From: an uncultured Sphaerochaeta sp.
GTDB lineage: Bacteria; Spirochaetota; Spirochaetia; Sphaerochaetales; Sphaerochaetaceae
Assembly (NCBI RefSeq): GCF_963667405.1
Contig: NZ_OY763408.1
Coordinates: 248,001 to 312,000, forward strand
Reading direction: 5' to 3'
DNA length: 64,000 nucleotides
The translations under genes and the position numbers were made by a program. The notes below the pieces were generated by a model that saw nothing but the letters and a program-made list of their open reading frames with translations, did no database searches and was not told the DNA's origin. The first letter of the stretch is position 1. Every line of letters starts with the position of its first letter. Positions 1-9,344 of this stretch are shown here, piece by piece.

Positions 1-484
1 GCAGCATGTTTGCCATCTCCATGAAGCGCTTGCTGCTGTTCTCCAGTTCGGTATTCTGCAAGCATGCCCGGCAGGCTGTTCCCAGCTTGTGGTTGAGCGG
101 ACGCAAGGCTTCCAGAAGGTCGGTGGAGAGCTCATCACCCTGGCGGTACAGTACCAACAGTCCCATGTCTGCAAGACTGAGCACATAATAACGGCCTTCC
201 CCGACGGTGGTGACCAGGATGTCCTGCATCTGGCTTGCGTGGGAGAGCTCGTCCATCAGTGTCTTGAAGGAAGGTTGCCTGTCCAAGGAACGGGGAACGG
301 CATAGGCTATATCCAATCTGAATGCATGATCGTCCTGCTTGGCAAGCAGGATTGCTCCCATGGTACACCCCAACTCCTTCAGGTACGTGGCCAGGCTCAT
401 GCCGAGCATCTTCCTCAGATCGAGCGAATCGCCGATGGACAACAGGATTCGGTAACAGATTCGTTCAATGTCTTGGGCCATCAT
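1..484 (-). CDS. Partial sensor-like cytosolic protein, N-terminal part only
   Basis: An open frame runs without a stop from the start codon off the left edge of the window, so about 161 N-terminal residues are seen. Three in-frame ATGs (490, 484, 481) lie close together; AAGGAG at 494-499 is only two bases from the first and eight from the second, so 484 is preferred. The residues suggest a mixed alpha/beta sensor fold (a stretch resembling VTTVGEGRYYVLSLADMG and then a helix with two Cys), GAF-like in feel, but I do not recognise a family with certainty. It is the last visible gene of the polysaccharide operon, 16-22 bp after the BY-kinase, so it may couple polysaccharide export to a signal. 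The output domain lies outside the window. Confidence 0.6.
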   Translation of the reverse strand, partial: MMAQDIERICYRILLSIGDSLDLRKMLGMSLATYLKELGCTMGAILLAKQDDHAFRLDIAYAVPRSLDRQPSFKTLMDELSHASQMQDILVTTVGEGRYYVLSLADMGLLVLYRQGDELSTDLLEALRPLNHKLGTACRACLQNTELENSSKRFMEMANML

Positions 485-506
485 ACTCATTGCTCCTTAT
501 GCGCGT

Positions 507-2756
507 TCACTCTTGGTAGGGTTGCCGTACTTTGGTCAGGACGATGCCCTCAAAATGGGCATTGGTATGCTGCATGCGTTTGATGGAACGCTGGATGGCA
601 TCGGGTTTGAGGGTGTCGCAAGCGGTCACGAAGAGAATGGAGTCTGCATAGGAGGAGAGGATGTCCGAGTCGACACAGTCCTGGACCGGCGGTCCTTCCA
701 TGATGATCAGCGAATACTGCTGCTTGAGGTTCTCCATCAGTTCACGCATCCGTGCCGACTGCAAGAGGTCTGGGATGACGGCTTCGCCTCTGCGGACGAT
801 GACATCGACTCCGCTGAGTCTGGTGGGGGAGATGATCTGCTGGTGGTCGAACACTTTGTAGGAGAGATACTCTCCCAGACCATCTCCGATCTTGGGATCC
901 TCGTCTATGAGGAAGGGACCGAACGGCGAGGGCTGCTCGGACTTTCGGATCTGGGCATCGATGAGCAACACCCGCTCATCCTGGCGTCCGAACACGGTTG
1001 CCAGATTGATGGCAACCGTGGATTTTCCCTCCCCATCGGTGGTGCTGGTCACCAGGAAGGTTGCACCCTTTTGCGGGTGAGCTTCCCTCAGGGGACGGCA
1101 GAGGATGCGGTAGGCCTCGATGTGCACCGATTCGCCCTCATCCGAAGGCAGGAGACGGCCCTTGTTGCGGATATAGCCGATGGTTTGCAGGATGGGAACC
1201 TGCAGCTTCTGCCTGGCATCCCCTGCAGATTTGATCCGCATATCCAAGGCGATGGATACCAGCAGCAGGGTGAAGCCGAAGAGGAAGAACAGCGCGGTCA
1301 CGGCAACGGCAATGAGTCTGCGGTTGGACTCACGGGGGTAGAGTGGATTGATGGCTTCGCTGACAATGGAGAAGTCGGTATGGGGCTGGTCCTTAATCAG
1401 GCTGTACTGTTTGAGGACTTTCGAAAGTCCTTGCTCCGCTGCCTCGAGGGAGGCCATCGAGCCGCTGAGACGGGTATACTCCTGGGTGAGCAGGGGGAGG
1501 TCGACGAACTTGTTCTTCAGCTCCTCATAGCGAGCGAGAGAGTTCTGATACTCTGCCTTGGCTTCGATGAGCTGCAGCTCGCTTTCCAGCAATCTGGTCT
1601 GCAGATTCAGTGCATAGATGTTTTCATTCTGAGCCTGGGCGGCAACGGTGATGCGGCTGGAGAGCAACTCGTCAAGTTGCGCTTGTGCCTGCATCATCGC
1701 TTCATCGGGAGTTTTCTGGGCCATGAAGAGCTCATAGGCATACTTTGCTTGCTCGAAGTCGCTTCGGCTTGTAGTGCCGCGTACATAGCCATTCTCCGCT
1801 ATGACGAGTGCGCTTCTAAGGCGCTCCTCTTCGATGGGATTGGTTTTGTTGGCCTGCAAAACCTCGATTTTCTGCTGTAGCAGGCGGATTCTGTTGGAAA
1901 TTTCATCGGACGAGAGGTTGTCAGAGACCAGAAGCGCACCCTGATCCTCGGATTTTGAGCTTTCAAGCGATGTTTGGACGGCAATCTCCTGGCGGATCTT
2001 GTCCACCTTTGCCTGTGCTGTCTCTATGAGGTTCTTCGTACGGGCGAGGGTGGCTTCGAGGGCGAGCAGCTCCGAGGTGTATTGGGTAGCCTCGGTGGTG
2101 ATCTCCTTGATCCCGTGTTTTCTGGTGAAGTCGGCGAATGCGCTCCTTGCTTTCCCAAGATCCTGGGCAGTTGTCTCATACTGGAGTGTGAGGTCCGCAA
2201 TCTTGCTCTCGATTCCTTGGTCAATCATCCGATTGCTGTTCTCCAGGAAGATGTCACGGATGGCATTTGCACGGAGGGCGGCATCCTCGCTCTGGTCGGA
2301 ACGGGCGGAGATGAACATGAGGTTTGAGTCCCAGGCAGTGTCCACATTGATGGAGGACCCGATCTCCTCGAGGGTACTCTCGATGGCGAGTCGTCTTCGG
2401 AGCTCCTCGAGATTGGTCACGATCTTGACCATGTTCACATAGTCGACAAGGTCTGTGGTCCTGGTGGTCTCCATGAGTCCGGTTCCCTGGTCGTAGGTGA
2501 GTTCGGTGCCGCTTCCTACGCTTTGGTAGATCCTGAAGGTGTCGGAGACATATGACTCGATGGGTGCATAGTAGAGTACGGTGGTTGCCTCATACTGGCG
2601 GTTCCCCAGGAGCAGGGCTGCAGCGACTCCCAGCAGGGCGGAGAGCAAAGCGAGTGCGATGATCGTCCCGATGCGCATCCTCAGGCTCTTGACGATGGTT
2701 TTCAGTTCAAGAGGGATGTGGAAGGACTCCTGCTTTGTCTCAGGCTCATGCGCCAT
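507..2756 (-). CDS. Wzz/BY-kinase-type polysaccharide co-polymerase (749 aa)
   Basis: Inner-membrane protein that sets chain length and drives export of surface polysaccharide. One N-terminal membrane segment (about residues 30-50) is followed by a long coiled-coil periplasmic region (about 60-450), a second membrane segment (about 490-510) and a cytosolic P-loop domain (about 530-749). Walker A is STTDGEGKST and the Walker A' is LLIDAQIRKS, as in CapB/Wzc-type ATPases. Two oddities: the Walker B position reads LIIMEGPP, where the family normally has Asp, and the C-terminus ends with a single Tyr rather than the usual tyrosine cluster, so autophosphorylation may be lost or reduced. A strong AAGGAG precedes the ATG. 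It follows the flippase by 10 bp, in one operon with the O-antigen ligase-like gene. Confidence 0.88.
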   Translation of the reverse strand: MAHEPETKQESFHIPLELKTIVKSLRMRIGTIIALALLSALLGVAAALLLGNRQYEATTVLYYAPIESYVSDTFRIYQSVGSGTELTYDQGTGLMETTRTTDLVDYVNMVKIVTNLEELRRRLAIESTLEEIGSSINVDTAWDSNLMFISARSDQSEDAALRANAIRDIFLENSNRMIDQGIESKIADLTLQYETTAQDLGKARSAFADFTRKHGIKEITTEATQYTSELLALEATLARTKNLIETAQAKVDKIRQEIAVQTSLESSKSEDQGALLVSDNLSSDEISNRIRLLQQKIEVLQANKTNPIEEERLRSALVIAENGYVRGTTSRSDFEQAKYAYELFMAQKTPDEAMMQAQAQLDELLSSRITVAAQAQNENIYALNLQTRLLESELQLIEAKAEYQNSLARYEELKNKFVDLPLLTQEYTRLSGSMASLEAAEQGLSKVLKQYSLIKDQPHTDFSIVSEAINPLYPRESNRRLIAVAVTALFFLFGFTLLLVSIALDMRIKSAGDARQKLQVPILQTIGYIRNKGRLLPSDEGESVHIEAYRILCRPLREAHPQKGATFLVTSTTDGEGKSTVAINLATVFGRQDERVLLIDAQIRKSEQPSPFGPFLIDEDPKIGDGLGEYLSYKVFDHQQIISPTRLSGVDVIVRRGEAVIPDLLQSARMRELMENLKQQYSLIIMEGPPVQDCVDSDILSSYADSILFVTACDTLKPDAIQRSIKRMQHTNAHFEGIVLTKVRQPYQE

Positions 2757-2766
2757 ATTCGACTCC

Positions 2767-4293
2767 TTATCGTTTCGGGGAATGCAACAGTTTGGCTTTC
2801 ACCTTCTCCTTGATCGCTTTGTCGGTGAAGAGACTCCAGAAGACAACTACATACACCAAGATTCCGGGGATTGCCATGAACATCATATCCCACAGCGAAT
2901 CGACTGAAAAGAAGAACTTCATTCCGTATCCTGCCCCAACCAGAAGGAGGGTGGGAAACGCTGCGGGCAAGTACACGCGGGAGAGGTAGCGGGAGAAGGG
3001 GAAGCCGTACGCTCGTGCCGCCTTTGCAGGCACCACGATTCCGCTGACCACAGCACTGGAGACCACCGTCCCCAAAGCAACACCGGTCAGCCCGAGCGGT
3101 TTGATGAGAGCAAGACTGACCGTGATGTTGATGAAGGTGGAAAGGCTGGCCGAGACAGCGCTGAACCGGTGGTACCCGGTCATGGTCAGCACGTTTGAGG
3201 CGACCAGTTCAGGGACTGCCACCACAAAGGAGGTGATGAGAAGCCAGAGGGGAACGGTAACGGCTGCATAGGACTCTCCGACCCAGAGCACCAGGAGGTC
3301 TTCACCGAAGACATAGACGCTGCCGGCTATGAGAAACCCGGTGGCCATGATGTATTTGGAGAGGTCGATGAGCAGGTAGCGGATGGTATCGGTCTCTTGC
3401 TTGGCTTTCAATTCGCTTATCAGGGGGGTGAGGACGTTCACCAGCTGCTTGGTCAACAGGAAGGCGTACTCGGTTACCTTGATGGCAACGGCGTAGAAGC
3501 CGACCAGTTCAAGGCCGAAGAAGAGCTGGATGATGATGGCGTCGGTCTGAAAGAGCACCAAGCCGGCGATGGTAGTGAGGAAGGAGTAGATGCTGAAGCC
3601 CATTGCTTCACGGAAATCCTTTTTTCTCACTAGTTTTGGGCTGAGGCGCAGCCCTTTGACATTGCGGTACGCAAAGTACACGTACGCCAGGTTTTCAATC
3701 AGGAAGGCCAGGCAGTTCATGCTTGCCAGCCACACGATGCCCTTTCCCATGCTGAGGGCGATCCAGACGGTGAGTGCATAGATCATGGTGCCCAGGATCT
3801 GGATGATGTTGGTCAGGTGAATTTCCTGTTGACCGAAGAGGGCCCCTTTGAAGAGGCTCAAGGGGATCTGGATGACGAGGGAGCGGATGCCCAGGATGAG
3901 CAGGACCGCCACAGCCTCAGGGGCAACACCCGAATCAATGGAGAAGAGTGTGGGGTAGAAGAATGAGAAGATCCCCAAGAGAAGCATACCCCCCACGGCA
4001 ATGGAGACATACACGTAGAAGATGGTGCTGAGCATGTGGTTGCGGTAGTCGATTTCCCCGGTGGCACTGGTTTCCCCGGTCCATTTGACCACCCCCAGCC
4101 CAAAGCCGAAGTCGAGGAGGGAGAAGAAGCCGATGATGGAGAAGGAGAGATTCCACAGGCCATACGCTTCAGCTCCGAGATTGTTGATGATGAAGGGGAT
4201 GAGCCAGAAGGAGACGACCATGGTGAAGAAGAAGCGGAAGTAGTTGGTGGCTGCGTTGATGGAGACCTTCCGTACCCGTGCATTACTGTCCAT
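2767..4293 (-). CDS. Polysaccharide flippase, Wzx/MATE-like (508 aa)
   Basis: Polytopic membrane protein of the oligosaccharide flippase type, with roughly 12-14 hydrophobic segments, beginning SINAATNYFRFFFTMVVSFW and showing the typical first-helix sequence INNLGAEAYGLWNLSFS. It would move lipid-linked repeat units across the inner membrane. The start is ATG 4293, preceded by GGGGAG with a suitable spacer; a longer frame to 4356 lies inside the upstream coding region and lacks a ribosome site. The start overlaps the end of the upstream polymerase/ligase gene by 11 bp, which implies translational coupling. The product feeds the neighbouring Wzz/BY-kinase system. Confidence 0.87.
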   Translation of the reverse strand: MDSNARVRKVSINAATNYFRFFFTMVVSFWLIPFIINNLGAEAYGLWNLSFSIIGFFSLLDFGFGLGVVKWTGETSATGEIDYRNHMLSTIFYVYVSIAVGGMLLLGIFSFFYPTLFSIDSGVAPEAVAVLLILGIRSLVIQIPLSLFKGALFGQQEIHLTNIIQILGTMIYALTVWIALSMGKGIVWLASMNCLAFLIENLAYVYFAYRNVKGLRLSPKLVRKKDFREAMGFSIYSFLTTIAGLVLFQTDAIIIQLFFGLELVGFYAVAIKVTEYAFLLTKQLVNVLTPLISELKAKQETDTIRYLLIDLSKYIMATGFLIAGSVYVFGEDLLVLWVGESYAAVTVPLWLLITSFVVAVPELVASNVLTMTGYHRFSAVSASLSTFINITVSLALIKPLGLTGVALGTVVSSAVVSGIVVPAKAARAYGFPFSRYLSRVYLPAAFPTLLLVGAGYGMKFFFSVDSLWDMMFMAIPGILVYVVVFWSLFTDKAIKEKVKAKLLHSPKR

Positions 4294-5617
4294 CGATGCG
4301 CTCTCCCCTTGTTGGTGCTGCCTTGTCAAGCAGAGCTTGTCCGAAACCCAATGCAACCACGGTCTGGTAGAGCACCGGGGTCTGCCTCAGTACCCACTCG
4401 TAGAGTCCTATGGCACAGACCATGGTGAACCCCATGGACAGTGCCAGCAACAGCCTCTGTTCCAGTGTACTCCATCGTATGCCACGCACCAGCATACTGG
4501 CAAGGAAAATCAAGAGGATGGTTATGAAGGCCAGCATGCCGATGTAGCCCATTTCGGCTGCGGTAAGCAGGTAGATGTGGTGTGCCACCCCTGCTTGTTC
4601 CTCGTTGCGCATGACCTCGATGTGGCGGCGGTAGTCCATTTCCTCGGTAAGTACCTTCGAGTAGAGGTTGATGCCCACTCCGGTGGGATGGTCATCCGCC
4701 ATCATGAGGGCTGCTATTTCAAACTCGTTGCGTGCTTCCTCGCTTGCCGGCGGAGCGTTGAGGAAGCGGTCGATGACGGTGTCTGCGACCAGGATGGCTC
4801 CTATGAGCATGCAGATGACAATGATGAGGGTGGTGCGCTTTGCCCGCACTTCCTTGTTCTTCCTGTTTCCTACCACCAGAGAGCCTACCACCAGGGCAGC
4901 CGCAGCTGCCATGCCGGTGCGAGAACCTGTGGTGAACACGGCAAAGAGGGTTCCCAGCGCTGCTGCGAGGGCAAGCAGAAAATGGATCAGGGAAGCTTGC
5001 TTTTCGTACAGCAGCCAGACGAGCAGAACGCACAGGATGATGAGGGCAAAGGATGGGATGGTGTTCGAGTGGTCGAAAAAGGCCCAGGCTCGGTAGATTC
5101 CGTCCAGGTATTTCTGCTTGAAGGTGATGAGGGCAAGGATGATGCCGGTTGCAATGTATGCACCCACCAAGGCTTGGATCGATTGGTTGTTCACATCCTC
5201 GGTTTTGAAGAAGTTGACGGTCACCCAGTACATGATGCCCATACGGACCAGTTGCCAGATGGCGAACCATCCGAGCAGGGAGTTCCCCGCCCGCACCAGG
5301 CTGAAGATGATGTAGAGAAAGAAGAGTGACAGCATGATGGTGAAGCGGGGCTTCCAGACAATCTTCTGGGGAGTGCGCAACATCATGCCCAGGGCGAGGC
5401 CCCAGGCGATGAGGTCTGCAAAGGTAACCTCAAAGCCGCGTACGGGTCCGCGGTAGTACTCCATGGAGAGGAAGTTGATGCTGGTCATGGAGTTGAAGAG
5501 AAAGGTGACGACCATGAAAGCAAACGCCAGACGTTTGAGTCGGGGTGAGAGTGAGGAGACTAGTGCGATGAAGGGAACTCCGGCGGCCATCGCTATAAGG
5601 AAGACGAGATACTTCAT
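4283..5617 (-). CDS. O-antigen polymerase/ligase-like membrane protein (444 aa)
   Basis: Hydrophobic protein with about ten or more predicted membrane segments and a central polar loop (about residues 290-350) of the sort found in Wzy polymerases and WaaL-type ligases. The motif EYYRGPVRGFEVTFADLIAW near residues 55-72 and the loop region DDHPTGVGINLYSKVL (family: G-hG-N in the large periplasmic loop) fit the O-antigen ligase family. Sequence alone does not separate polymerase from ligase. It is the first gene of the operon running leftwards through flippase and BY-kinase, with about 100 bp upstream before the EAL gene that probably holds the promoter. Confidence 0.82.
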   Translation of the reverse strand: MKYLVFLIAMAAGVPFIALVSSLSPRLKRLAFAFMVVTFLFNSMTSINFLSMEYYRGPVRGFEVTFADLIAWGLALGMMLRTPQKIVWKPRFTIMLSLFFLYIIFSLVRAGNSLLGWFAIWQLVRMGIMYWVTVNFFKTEDVNNQSIQALVGAYIATGIILALITFKQKYLDGIYRAWAFFDHSNTIPSFALIILCVLLVWLLYEKQASLIHFLLALAAALGTLFAVFTTGSRTGMAAAAALVVGSLVVGNRKNKEVRAKRTTLIIVICMLIGAILVADTVIDRFLNAPPASEEARNEFEIAALMMADDHPTGVGINLYSKVLTEEMDYRRHIEVMRNEEQAGVAHHIYLLTAAEMGYIGMLAFITILLIFLASMLVRGIRWSTLEQRLLLALSMGFTMVCAIGLYEWVLRQTPVLYQTVVALGFGQALLDKAAPTRGERIDGQ

Positions 5618-5719
5618 GGTTGGGGCAATGATAGCATGTGCAAGGACGGCGGAAAAGGTGAATGTGTCATCCTCTTTTGTAAGCTGACATGAGAGGTATG
5701 TTGGAGCGGGACTGTTTCC

Positions 5720-7165
5720 TCATCCGAGATGTGATTCAAGATCGAGTCCATCCTGGTACTTCTGCATGAAGACCCTGAAGGTGTGTTCTGCAACAGGCAA
5801 GGTGAAGTAGTTGCCTTGTACATAGGGACAGCCGAGTTCGCGTGCGGCCTCAAGCATTTCCTTGTTCTCGATTCCCTTCGCCAAAACGGTGATATCCTGT
5901 TTGATTGAGGCATCGTACAATGCCGCATACACCTGCTGGAGTTGGGCGGAATAGGCTGCGAAATCGAGTTTGATGCAGTCGAAATCTGCACGGACGAAGG
6001 CTTGCAGATCGAAGGCGGTTTCGGTGAACACATCCAGTGAGACGGAGAATCCTTTCTCACGCAACTCCCTGATGGCGAGGATGGACTCAGGGTTTGAAAG
6101 CGCAGAGTCCTTGATGTCGAATTCAATTTGCATGGGATGGAGCCCTGCTTGTTCCACCAGAAACACCATCCTGTCGGCAAAGCCCTTTTTCAGGCTCTCA
6201 TTGCTGATGTTCAGCACTACCTTGAACGTATAGGGAACGATACGCTCCAGCATCAGTCTTCGGATGGTTGCCAAGGTCTTGGTGATGATGATGATGTCGA
6301 TGGTGGTGATGTGATGCAAGTCACATGCCAGATCCTTGAAGACACTTGCGGAAAGGATCCGAAAGCCTCCCAACTGCCAGCGTGCAAGGCTTTCCACTCC
6401 CACAACCGTTTGTGTGGTTGTTTCAATGATCGGCTGAAAGAATGGGTTGAACTCCTCTTGCCATCCTGGTGACAGGAACCCTTGCTTGCACTCGTCAATA
6501 TCCAGTTTCTTTGCGCGGACTGCTGCATCGGCAACCAACCATTGCACTCGTCGTTTCTGTGCTGTCTGCTTGGTGAAGTATGCCAGATCTACGAGTTGTG
6601 CAAGCGAGTCCACCTGGTAACGGAGTCCTGATCCGGCACACCCTATGGTCAGTGCAACGGGAGGCAGGGCAGGGGAATCGAGGCGATGCTCGAGCCGTTG
6701 GACAATGGTCTGGCAGACAATGCCCTGATAGTCTGTCTTTTCCCTCTCCTCATTGAAATTGTTGGAAGGATAGGCGCGGATCACCATAAACTCATCATGT
6801 GAGGTCCTTTGGACATTGTTGATCCCGAAGTACTCGGAGAGCTCGGCGGCACAACCTTCGTAGGCTTGCTCATACTCCTTCCGGTCAATGCATGACTGGA
6901 AGAGTCCTTGTGCATGAATGGTGATGGAGAGGCAAAACAGGGAGTCCAGATCGTTCTGGTGGCTTTTCAGCCACTTATGGAGTGCCTTGCCTGCATTGCT
7001 CCACGGTTCGGAGAGATTGGCGCATAGAAAACCTATGCTTGTAGTGAAGAGAAAAACGACACAAAAAATGGCACTCGCAAGATAGCAGTCACACAAAAGG
7101 CTGGTTACGAGTGCAATGAATCCGAGGGATGCAAACACTAGGTGATGACGCAAGAGAATTTTCAT
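5720..7165 (-). CDS. Membrane-anchored degenerate EAL-domain protein (481 aa)
   Basis: Two N-terminal membrane segments (about residues 10-55) precede a region of unknown fold and a C-terminal EAL domain (about 225-470). Known c-di-GMP phosphodiesterases need EAL, a DDFG(T/A)G loop and a catalytic Lys/Glu set. Here EAL reads ESL, the metal-binding DDFG loop reads SLDVFTET, the EGVE motif reads KGIE, while the Asn of LNISNES and the Lys of IKLD remain. I infer a c-di-GMP receptor or inactive scaffold rather than an enzyme. ATG 7165 has AAGGAAG upstream; an earlier TTG at 7189 is unlikely. It lies 75 bp after the third MreB-like gene in the same direction, so it may share their transcript. Confidence 0.85.
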   Translation of the reverse strand: MKILLRHHLVFASLGFIALVTSLLCDCYLASAIFCVVFLFTTSIGFLCANLSEPWSNAGKALHKWLKSHQNDLDSLFCLSITIHAQGLFQSCIDRKEYEQAYEGCAAELSEYFGINNVQRTSHDEFMVIRAYPSNNFNEEREKTDYQGIVCQTIVQRLEHRLDSPALPPVALTIGCAGSGLRYQVDSLAQLVDLAYFTKQTAQKRRVQWLVADAAVRAKKLDIDECKQGFLSPGWQEEFNPFFQPIIETTTQTVVGVESLARWQLGGFRILSASVFKDLACDLHHITTIDIIIITKTLATIRRLMLERIVPYTFKVVLNISNESLKKGFADRMVFLVEQAGLHPMQIEFDIKDSALSNPESILAIRELREKGFSVSLDVFTETAFDLQAFVRADFDCIKLDFAAYSAQLQQVYAALYDASIKQDITVLAKGIENKEMLEAARELGCPYVQGNYFTLPVAEHTFRVFMQKYQDGLDLESHLG

Positions 7166-7240
7166 TGGTTCTTCCTTCACTGCAAGCAAGCGACCTCTCT
7201 TCCTGTTCCCAGAAAGAGAGGCGTGGGATTGGGCGATTCA

Positions 7241-8290
7241 TCAATCGGTGGGCTTCACAAAGTAGCTGCCACGGTTCTTCAGCAGCAGTTTTGTTCCGTC
7301 GACAACTGCAGTCAATGGACGTTTGGAGATGTAGAAGTCCATGCCGACACGTTCATGCAGGAATTCGTCGACCCCGTCGATCAAGGCCCCGCCACCACTG
7401 ATGTAGATCCCATTGACGATGATGTCGGAGGAGAGCTCGGGTGGGGTGTTTTGCAAAACCTTCAGAACCATGGTTGCAATCGATTCAAAGGGTTTTGAAA
7501 GCACATCACGGATTTCGGTTTCGGTGATGGTAATCTTCTTGGGAAGACCGGTCACCACATCCCTACCGCTTGCCCACGTCTCCCTGGGGTTCTTGATCTT
7601 CTGCCTGAGCGATCCGATTTCCATCTTGATCCTCTCTGCTGTTTTCTTTCCGATCAACAACCCATGCTTGTACTGCAGGTAGTTCATGATCTCGTTGTCA
7701 AAGTAGTTTCCTGCAATCCTGTTGGACTCGGAGACCACGATGTCTCCCAGTGAGAGTACGCCGATGTCGGTGGAACCCCCTCCGATGTCGATGATCATGG
7801 AGCCGTTGCTGCTGAAGATATCCAGCCCGGAGCCTATGGCACCGGCTTTCACTTCCTGCTCGATGAAGACATCCTTGACTCCAAGCTTGTTGCCCAGATC
7901 CATGAAGGAATCTCGCTCAAGTTGGGTTACTTCGGAGGGACAGCAGAGCAGCAGGGTGGACTCCTTGATGTCGATGTTGATGTTCTCAACCTTGTGCAGG
8001 GAAATTTCGATAAGCTTCTTGGTTGCATCGATGTCGGAAATGACCCCCTGGTTCAAGGGGCTTACGATCTTGATGCCATGGTGACCTTTGCCTATCATGT
8101 TTGCTGCCATGGTTCCCGTGGCGATCACTTCGTTGGTTTCATAGTCGAATGCTATGACCGAAGGTTCGTTGGTGATGATGCCTTCCCCTTCAACATAGAC
8201 CAGGATATTCGCAGTACCGAGGTCGATACCGATGTTTTTCCCAACAGTGCCTTTTTCCTCTTTCTCTTGTTTTCGAATGGTAAATGCCAT
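7241..8290 (-). CDS. MreB-like actin paralogue, third of three (349 aa)
   Basis: Bacterial actin of the MreB/Mbl family, expected to polymerise on the inner membrane with bound ATP. Phosphate-1 (IGIDLGTANILVYVEG), phosphate-2 (IDIGGGSTDIGVLSLG) and adenosine (ISGGGALIDG) motifs are intact and the length is normal. The family's IEEP(M/L)AAAIGAG segment reads IEQEVKAGAIGSG, a change shared in kind with the two neighbours. A 12-residue N-terminal extension rich in Lys and Glu precedes the actin fold. TAGGAG lies upstream of the ATG. The three copies are 12-13 bp apart, with no mreC, mreD, pbp2 or rodA nearby. The gene symbol is left blank because three divergent paralogues make any assignment unsafe. 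Confidence 0.92.
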   Translation of the reverse strand: MAFTIRKQEKEEKGTVGKNIGIDLGTANILVYVEGEGIITNEPSVIAFDYETNEVIATGTMAANMIGKGHHGIKIVSPLNQGVISDIDATKKLIEISLHKVENINIDIKESTLLLCCPSEVTQLERDSFMDLGNKLGVKDVFIEQEVKAGAIGSGLDIFSSNGSMIIDIGGGSTDIGVLSLGDIVVSESNRIAGNYFDNEIMNYLQYKHGLLIGKKTAERIKMEIGSLRQKIKNPRETWASGRDVVTGLPKKITITETEIRDVLSKPFESIATMVLKVLQNTPPELSSDIIVNGIYISGGGALIDGVDEFLHERVGMDFYISKRPLTAVVDGTKLLLKNRGSYFVKPTD

Positions 8291-8302
8291 GATGCAAATC
8301 TC

Positions 8303-9331
8303 CTACAGCTGAAGCGGATTGACCAAGTAGTCTCCGCGATTCTTCAATAAGTATTTCGTACCCTCTGCAACACACGTAAGCGGGTTGTGGACCACTTTCA
8401 CGGGAACCTGGATCCGCTTCTGTATGTACTCTTCGATGCCGCGGATCATCGAGCATCCTCCGGTGAGCAGGATTCCGTTTTTGAAGATATCGGCTGAGAG
8501 TTCCGGCGGTGTATCCTTCAGGACCCCGGTGATGAGCTTTACGATCTCGTCGAAGACCGGTATCAGCACGGATTGGACCTCATTGGTTGAGAGCATGACC
8601 CACTTGGGTATTCCCTTGACCATGTCTCTTCCCGCATAGCGGTTCACGATGTTCTTCGCTTCAGCGTGGAGGTCTCCCAATTCGATTTTCATCTTCTCGG
8701 ATGTCAGTTCCCCGATTTCGACGCTCTGGGTTTTCTTGACATACTTTGAGATCTCATCATCCATAAAGCTTCCTGCTTTCCTGATGGTGCGGGAGAGCAC
8801 GATGTCCCCAAAGGAGATGACCCCGACGTCCGTGGTTCCCCCACCGATGTCTACGACCATCACACCCTTGGATTTGAAGATGTCCACACCCGATCCAAGC
8901 GCTCCCGATTTGATCTCCTCTTCGATGAAGACGTCGGTGATGTTCATCTTGGTTGCAAGGTCTATCATGACGTCCCGTTCGATCTTGGTCACTTCGGAGG
9001 GACAACAGATGACGCACGTTGTCTTGGAGATGTCTTTCTCGGTAAGGTTTTCCACCTTTCCGAGTACGTAGGTCAACAATGCCTTGGCAGCCCTCATGTC
9101 CGAGATGACTCCGTTGCGCAGTGGCTTGATGACGGCAATCTTCGAGTGAACTTTTCCCAGCATCTTGTGGGCGTCTTCACCGGCGGCCACAATCTTGCCC
9201 GACTCCCTGTCGAAGGCAATGACAGAAGGTTCATCAAAGATGATGCCTTTCTTTTCGAGGAACACCAACAAATTCGCTGTTCCGAGATCGATTCCCAGTC
9301 CCAGCCTGTCTTGTACTATCGCTGCACTCAT
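8303..9331 (-). CDS. MreB-like actin paralogue, second of three (342 aa)
   Basis: Middle gene of the actin triplet. Motifs seen: GIDLGTANLLVFLEKKG near the start, VDIGGGTTDVGVISFGDIV in the centre and LTGGCSMIRGIEEY towards the end, which are the two phosphate motifs and the adenosine motif of MreB. The IEEP segment reads IEEEIKSGALGSG, lacking the Pro. AAGGGG sits upstream of the ATG. Relative to canonical MreB the protein also has a charged ADDI/NRYAGRDMVKGIPK segment in the region that normally reads GRDLVTGLP. It probably co-polymerises or forms parallel filaments with its neighbours; that is inference from co-expression. Confidence 0.92.
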   Translation of the reverse strand: MSAAIVQDRLGLGIDLGTANLLVFLEKKGIIFDEPSVIAFDRESGKIVAAGEDAHKMLGKVHSKIAVIKPLRNGVISDMRAAKALLTYVLGKVENLTEKDISKTTCVICCPSEVTKIERDVMIDLATKMNITDVFIEEEIKSGALGSGVDIFKSKGVMVVDIGGGTTDVGVISFGDIVLSRTIRKAGSFMDDEISKYVKKTQSVEIGELTSEKMKIELGDLHAEAKNIVNRYAGRDMVKGIPKWVMLSTNEVQSVLIPVFDEIVKLITGVLKDTPPELSADIFKNGILLTGGCSMIRGIEEYIQKRIQVPVKVVHNPLTCVAEGTKYLLKNRGDYLVNPLQL

Positions 9332-9344
9332 TCTTATCCCCTTG

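Noticed and set aside
468..1880. 470-codon open frame on the plus strand opposite the BY-kinase gene
   Set aside because: No ribosome site, no recognisable family, low-complexity composition; it is the antisense reading of a gene with clear Walker motifs.
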